The translations under genes were made by a program, and so were the position numbers. A DNA stretch of 64,000 nt from Sipunculus nudus (Eukaryota; Annelida; Sipuncula; Golfingiida; Sipunculidae), in assembly GCA_026874595.1 (NCBI GenBank), contig CM049318.1, positions 57,331,750 through 57,395,749 on the forward strand, written 5' to 3'. Each line of letters opens with the position of its first letter. Within the stretch, counting starts at the first letter, position 1. Under the pieces are notes generated by a model that was not told the origin of the DNA, searched no databases, and was given only the letters and a program-made list of their open reading frames with translations. Shown piece by piece: positions 59,101-64,000 of the stretch.

Positions 59101-61746
59101 ATTAGATTTAAAATAACCATTTGTTATACATTGACATAGAATATAGATAACAAATCAGAATCATTGAATAACAAATCAGATGTGGAGGCAGTTTTTTTAA
59201 CTCCAGTGAGATAACCAATTATCATCTCATAAGATTATTATCATGAGAGAAATTTTACATTTGATATTGACAAGCAGCTACATGTCATTTAGGATAGTCT
59301 GAGCAAATGTATTTGGTGTAATATATAATTTTGTTTTAAAATATTGGTTATCCGCAGCAGGGTTAATTGAGGGGAGGGGGGCTTCACTCGGGCCCGCATC
59401 TGTGCATTTTTAAAGGAAAATTTAAGATGTATTAAAAGCCGGAGTACCAAACACCGGAAAGAATATGTCTGTAGCTACTTACTTTTATTGAACAACCTAA
59501 GAAAATCATTTGCCATCACATATGGATTTCTTATTCGACTCAGTCCACACAAATACTGAATTATAGACAAACTTTGGAATAAATAGCAGTATTAGTGAAT
59601 TTAGAAGATGTAGTTCGCGCTTTATTGTTGGCAAGGTCTAAAAAGGGTATGTGCCTCCCCCCCCCCCCCCCTCCAAAAAAAAAAAATAAATAAATAAAAC
59701 GAACCAATTATGGACATAGGATTGCCTGAACAAGTGCCACGATAAATGGATTTTTATGTTTTATACTAATGGCATCAGCTTTCTTATTACAGCAGAGCTC
59801 TGATACAATCCTGATATTAGCTGCAGTGCAATATTATAATGCCCCGTCGCGACACACAGAATGCTCTCATTCAACGCTACCATGGAACTGAAGGGGGTTC
59901 GTTGTTACGGATTATTCATGCTTTGAAAGACTAGTCACCTCAGTCGAGTTAGCTATGTTTTCACCCGTCTTTGTGTGTTGGATTGTTTGTTTCGAGAAAA
60001 TGCAAAAGTTACTATACATATTTCCAAGACAGTTTGTTGAATGACCTTACCTGGACTAGGGAACAGCACATTAATTTTTCATGTAAGTCCGGAAAAAGGG
60101 GTTTATCTTATAGAATTTGGCGGGGGTATGTGCTCACTGAGTGCCATTCTAGTGCTTTTTATATATAATATATAATACTTGTAGTCCCAAGACATGACCA
60201 TGGCTAATTTATTTTAGCAAAGAAGCTACAAAATTCCTGGAGGAACGTCCCAAGATTTGTAAGCAGCTCATTCATCAAACACGGATACGTCACAATTTTT
60301 CCCATACCGATGTCCGATTTATTGGAATTTTGAAGGCGCGGCCCCTGTGCCCTCGAACCTATTTCGTGTTTGACTTTCATGACATTCAAGAAACGATGGC
60401 AACGTCTAGTAAACAAGGTATTTTTTTAGACAGATGAGAAGAACAGTGAGAAGAACAGAGACCAATTTTGACTTTTGGCCTTTCCGCTGCATGCGGCCAG
60501 TTAATATTGATCTTCGGGTAAACTCGGAAGGCCCTCGCGGGAAAGTCTCTGATACCGACATGTATTTTATATTTCCCTGGCTATTGTGGGTACAGCCCGA
60601 ACTGTGAGACGGTGGGAGGATGCTACCACCCAGTTCCAGCCTGAGGTGGCCTTCTGGGTCATGTGGAAAGTCACCATTGAAGCCAGCACGTTTTATGAAT
60701 CGTTTCATGACGTCAGGTTTGGTTAGCTATCTCAAGGCAAGTTGTTGCTATGACGCACAACATCCCTGTAAGCTGCTGTCGGACGCTGCTTTGACCCCGT
60801 CCTTTTGGGAGCTGGTATAATCAGCTTAGCCGGCCAGATTTATTATAGCGCCAAACAGACGTTCGGATTGCATACAGGCGTTAATGTCTTTCCCGCGTCC
60901 CTACTTTTGTTTTAGAGAAAACGGCTTCTCCATGTAACGATCGTCTTTGAGGGGGCGATCTGTTTGCGTACGAGACCTCTTACCGTCCTATTTGTGATAG
61001 ATCAGATTTGCCTAGATTGAATTGGGTTGAACCGCCTGCGGTCAGAAACAAAGTAATAACGGTCACTAGAATATTACCTTACAATAAAACACGTTTATGG
61101 CTATATTGATTTAGCTGGTGGGGATTAAATAGCTTCAGGCACAGTAGCCATATAACGTTTCTTATTTCTTGGCAATCTATTTTTGTCGACCCCCTTTTGT
61201 TGCGTGATCACGCTAGTTAGAACTTGTAAGTTATGTTTTTATACTCACGCTGTTATCGTGTTTTAAGTATTTTTAAAACTTTCTTTGAAAGAAAACGAAA
61301 ATAAATACTAAAAGCCAGCTCTGCACCCACCTTTTCTGCAGAGCCTGTAGGAATTCTTACCTACGCTGCGTACATACTAAAGAACTCCAGTTAATTCCTG
61401 TTCTGAAATTTCTTATTACGCCTCTGGGACGGGTGTATGAGTTGATATATCGACAAATTGTTAATAATTACGATACATGCGCCAATATTGATAATATAAC
61501 AGAAAACAAAACATGAAAGCTAAGGTTGGTTTCATATTTGCGGAAGTGGAAAGGTCACTTATTGCAAAAGCCCCTTTGTAAAACTCTGTTTCGTGTGACT
61601 TGCCGCCATATGTGCCCGTTCAATGTATTTGGATTATTTTGGCGGGTCCCAGTATGTGAAAAACAAGTGAATATAGTAAATAAAACGAACAGCGATTGCT
61701 GGTGTATTTTTATAGAAACTCCAGGCGACTATCTTTAATCAATACA

Positions 61747-61752
<6 letters not shown>
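56141..61752. other. Long stretch without recognised gene
   Basis: Slightly GC-richer patches (56,480–56,720, 57,524–57,740, 60,470–60,830) give open frames of 60–100 codons on either strand, without splice support or family motifs. A (GA)n run lies at 57,026–57,048 and a C run followed by an A run at 59,656–59,690. Confidence 0.45.

Positions 61753-61823
<71 letters not shown>
61753..61823. repeat. (TA)n microsatellite
   Basis: About 35 TA units, the longest pure tract in the window. Confidence 0.98.
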
Positions 61824-61827
<4 letters not shown>

Positions 61828-62302
61828 CCGCAGTCCGTTTTTCTTTTAAATGAACATGAATAAAAATTTTCGATCTAGTTATTCCTAAATTTATTATAAA
61901 TAGCGAAAACATCGACTAAAAATGATTATTAAATGGCTGGAAGGCCGTGATTCTGTTATACCATGAGACGAGTTCTCGGCTAGAACTAGATCAGTCTTGC
62001 GGATGTAGATATTCCTGAATACTGCATGCCCTCCGCCTGGTGAATGATGCAATTAATCATTTATTTAAGAACCTTCATGAATAACGTAGGTATCATGCCT
62101 CTTTTCTCCTGTTTCATTACTGCCCTAATAAGAGGCCGCGAGAAAGGATGTATGCTTGTTGTTTTACGGTATCATGCATGACCCTATGTCACATGACGTT
62201 ACAGGTATATTGGCCTGTCCATAGGTGTCATTGCCTATTGAATCAGGACAAAGGTAACCCGTTAAACCGTATGATAAGAATATGTTAGTATTAAGACTTG
62301 TC

Positions 62303-62386
62303 AGTTTCAAGTTTTATATGCTCGGGACTTGGAATAATCCAGAAGTTTCAAGTTTTATATGCTCGGGACTTGGAATAATCCAGAAG
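62303..62386. repeat. Exact 41-bp tandem duplication
   Basis: Two adjacent identical units with a period of 41 bp; each begins AGTTTCAAGTTTTATATG. The identity shows a very recent duplication or an assembly artefact. Confidence 0.93.
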
Positions 62387-62459
62387 TCGGAATTTGTCGT
62401 TAAGGTTTTGGAGCGAAGCTGTGTGTATGGGTCAATCCAATTTTGTCATTTTGCTCTTA

Positions 62460-62530
62460 AGGCTCTGGCTGGATCGGAACCAAACACCTCTTGCTCTTTA
62501 GTTCAACGCATTAACCAGCTGGATACTTTT
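62460..62530 (-). other. tRNA-like fragment, possible SINE head
   Basis: On the minus strand, AGCTGGTTAATGCGTTGAAC is A-box-like and GGTTCCGATCC is a near B box at a spacing plausible for a tRNA. The anticodon and acceptor stems are not convincing. It could be a decayed SINE. Confidence 0.35.
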
Positions 62531-62819
62531 TACTCCCGATAGGTTAAACTTTGCCTGCTTCAAGAATCGGGGCTGGAACGGGTAGGAGATTTTGGACTCC
62601 ATTTTTTAGAATTTATTGCCCGACTCGGACTTGAGTAATGGTTAACATGAGTACAGTCTACAAAAAACATTTACAGACAATAATATATAACAAATGTGGA
62701 ACCCTTACGTCTGTTTTCTGCAAGACGCATGTGTTCCTTGGATGAAGGTGTGATGGCTTTAATCTAATAATGCACGTGAAGGGTGCAACGATACTTTAAT
62801 GTGAAATGTGAAAATCCTT

Positions 62820-62822
<3 letters not shown>

Positions 62823-62864
<42 letters not shown>
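62823..62864. repeat. (TA)n microsatellite
   Basis: About 21 TA units. Confidence 0.97.
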
Positions 62865-62869
<5 letters not shown>

Positions 62870-64000
62870 AACATAATGGATTTGCAACTATAATTAAAAA
62901 GTACATAAATGACTATACAATGCAGGCGTACTCGGCCTCGAGTACTCGAATCTTTATATTTAGAATTCACTATTTCTTCTGCTAATTGATGAATTAACCT
63001 CTCAAACAAAACATAAAATCAAGCCACACAGGTACTGTGGATTATGAATTGTGAGTATATTCCCTCAAAGGTCACATACATCAATGTCATCTGCTGGCAG
63101 AACACATTTGCACCAAGTCATGCGTATTCTGTTACGGTAATTGGCAAGTCTAATCCGGCGCTTTTTGCCTTATAACGCTCCACCTAGAAGAGCTTTCACA
63201 TTCTATATTCGGTACTTAAAATACTTTGCTATTTGAAACCAAGGTCTTAGGTCTCATTTAGATTCGGATAAAGGGGCCGAAAGGAAGTCCCTGAATCTTC
63301 CAATTAAGGAAGTAATTTAGTCTTACCACGTTTCCAAGGAGATGTTGGCTTAAATATATAGGGATTCCACTGAAGCGCGTATTAACAAACAATCAGCAAG
63401 GCAATGTGGGCTGATTAAGGCGATGTTTCAGGAGATCCCTGATGAATTATGCTGCCTGTCGTGAACAGACCAGCTTCAAACCAGCCATGATCGATAACCG
63501 CTAGTCAAACCTTGATTAGCTTACAGAGGGCTGGAATGTGAGACACATTACGGGAGAAGTAGTGTGCTGAATACATTCTGGAGGCACGCTAAATGTTCTG
63601 TAAAAAAAGTTCACAAGCTTTTGTGTGCCCTGGATTTTCCTCTGTGCTTTATTTTTAAACATTAAGTCTGAAATGCTGAAAAACTAGTCTTACCAAGTGC
63701 TGTCATCCTCAAAGGTAACGTGTCATTTAGCAATTGTCCTTGTGATATGTTATTTCGTTGCTGTAGTAAAAGGGTGCCAATTAATAAGTATTATAGGTAT
63801 TTCAGATTCGCTAGGCCCTTATTGTCCACTACACTAGAAATCACATAGAGACCTCACACCTACATGCACCAGCTTTCTTGATCATTAATTAAGCCTCCCC
63901 GTTCTAACAGGGGTTGATGAGTTTATTTCTATATTCATATTTGGGTAACATTTACATGTGGGTAGAATTACTTAAACCCCCTCCCGAGTGCAAAACCATC
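62865..64000. other. Right end of window, no recognised gene
   Basis: Moderate GC content and few repeats. Homeodomain-type ATTA/TAAT cores occur (for example near 63,885), but such short sites carry little weight alone. Confidence 0.4.

Overview
The window looks like nuclear DNA of a marine lophotrochozoan, most probably a mollusc. It is AT-rich, its genes are split by introns of 0.4–3 kb with GT/AG borders, and it is crowded with short DNA transposons, long (TA)n tracts and Helitron-like repeats with internal tandem units of the kind known from bivalves as pearl elements. Nothing bacterial was seen. The species cannot be named from the sequence alone.

Positions 1–17,385 hold the 3' part of one clear gene on the + strand: a de novo DNA (cytosine-5) methyltransferase of the DNMT3 family. 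Eleven exons can be spliced in phase into 391 codons. They cover most of the ADD zinc-finger domain and the whole catalytic domain up to a natural stop codon. The 5' part (N-terminus, any PWWP domain, first ADD cysteines) lies before base 1. In exons 8 and 9 the longest open frame is not the coding one; the coding frame was set by motif matches and splice phase.

The introns carry mobile elements: a 1.54-kb hAT-type element with an exact 8-bp target duplication in intron 9, two MITEs in intron 10 (one 23 bp after a splice donor), a hAT-like MITE in intron 5, and 140–330-bp tandem repeats in introns 3 and 7.

Positions about 17.4–40.7 kb are almost wholly repeats. Three families share one architecture: a 5' palindrome, a central array of tandem units, an inverted subterminal copy of the 5' palindrome, a 3' hairpin and a CTAG/CTTG end followed by T. 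This matches non-autonomous Helitrons of the DINE-1/HINE/pearl type. Their arrays carry a recurrent 12-base palindrome, GGTGGCGCCACC. Younger elements sit inside these repeats and can be delimited exactly: a tRNA-derived SINE with a 14-bp target duplication, a hAT element with an 8-bp duplication, a 2.1-kb element with CAGGGTTC ends, and a 659-bp solo LTR in a (TA)n tract.

Positions about 40.7–64 kb are poorer in recognisable repeats. The only stretch with coding character is near 41.7–42.2 kb: one good candidate exon (possible small membrane protein) and a doubtful second one. The rest seems intergenic or deep intronic, with microsatellites, a fold-back element and a few possible regulatory or tRNA-like sites.
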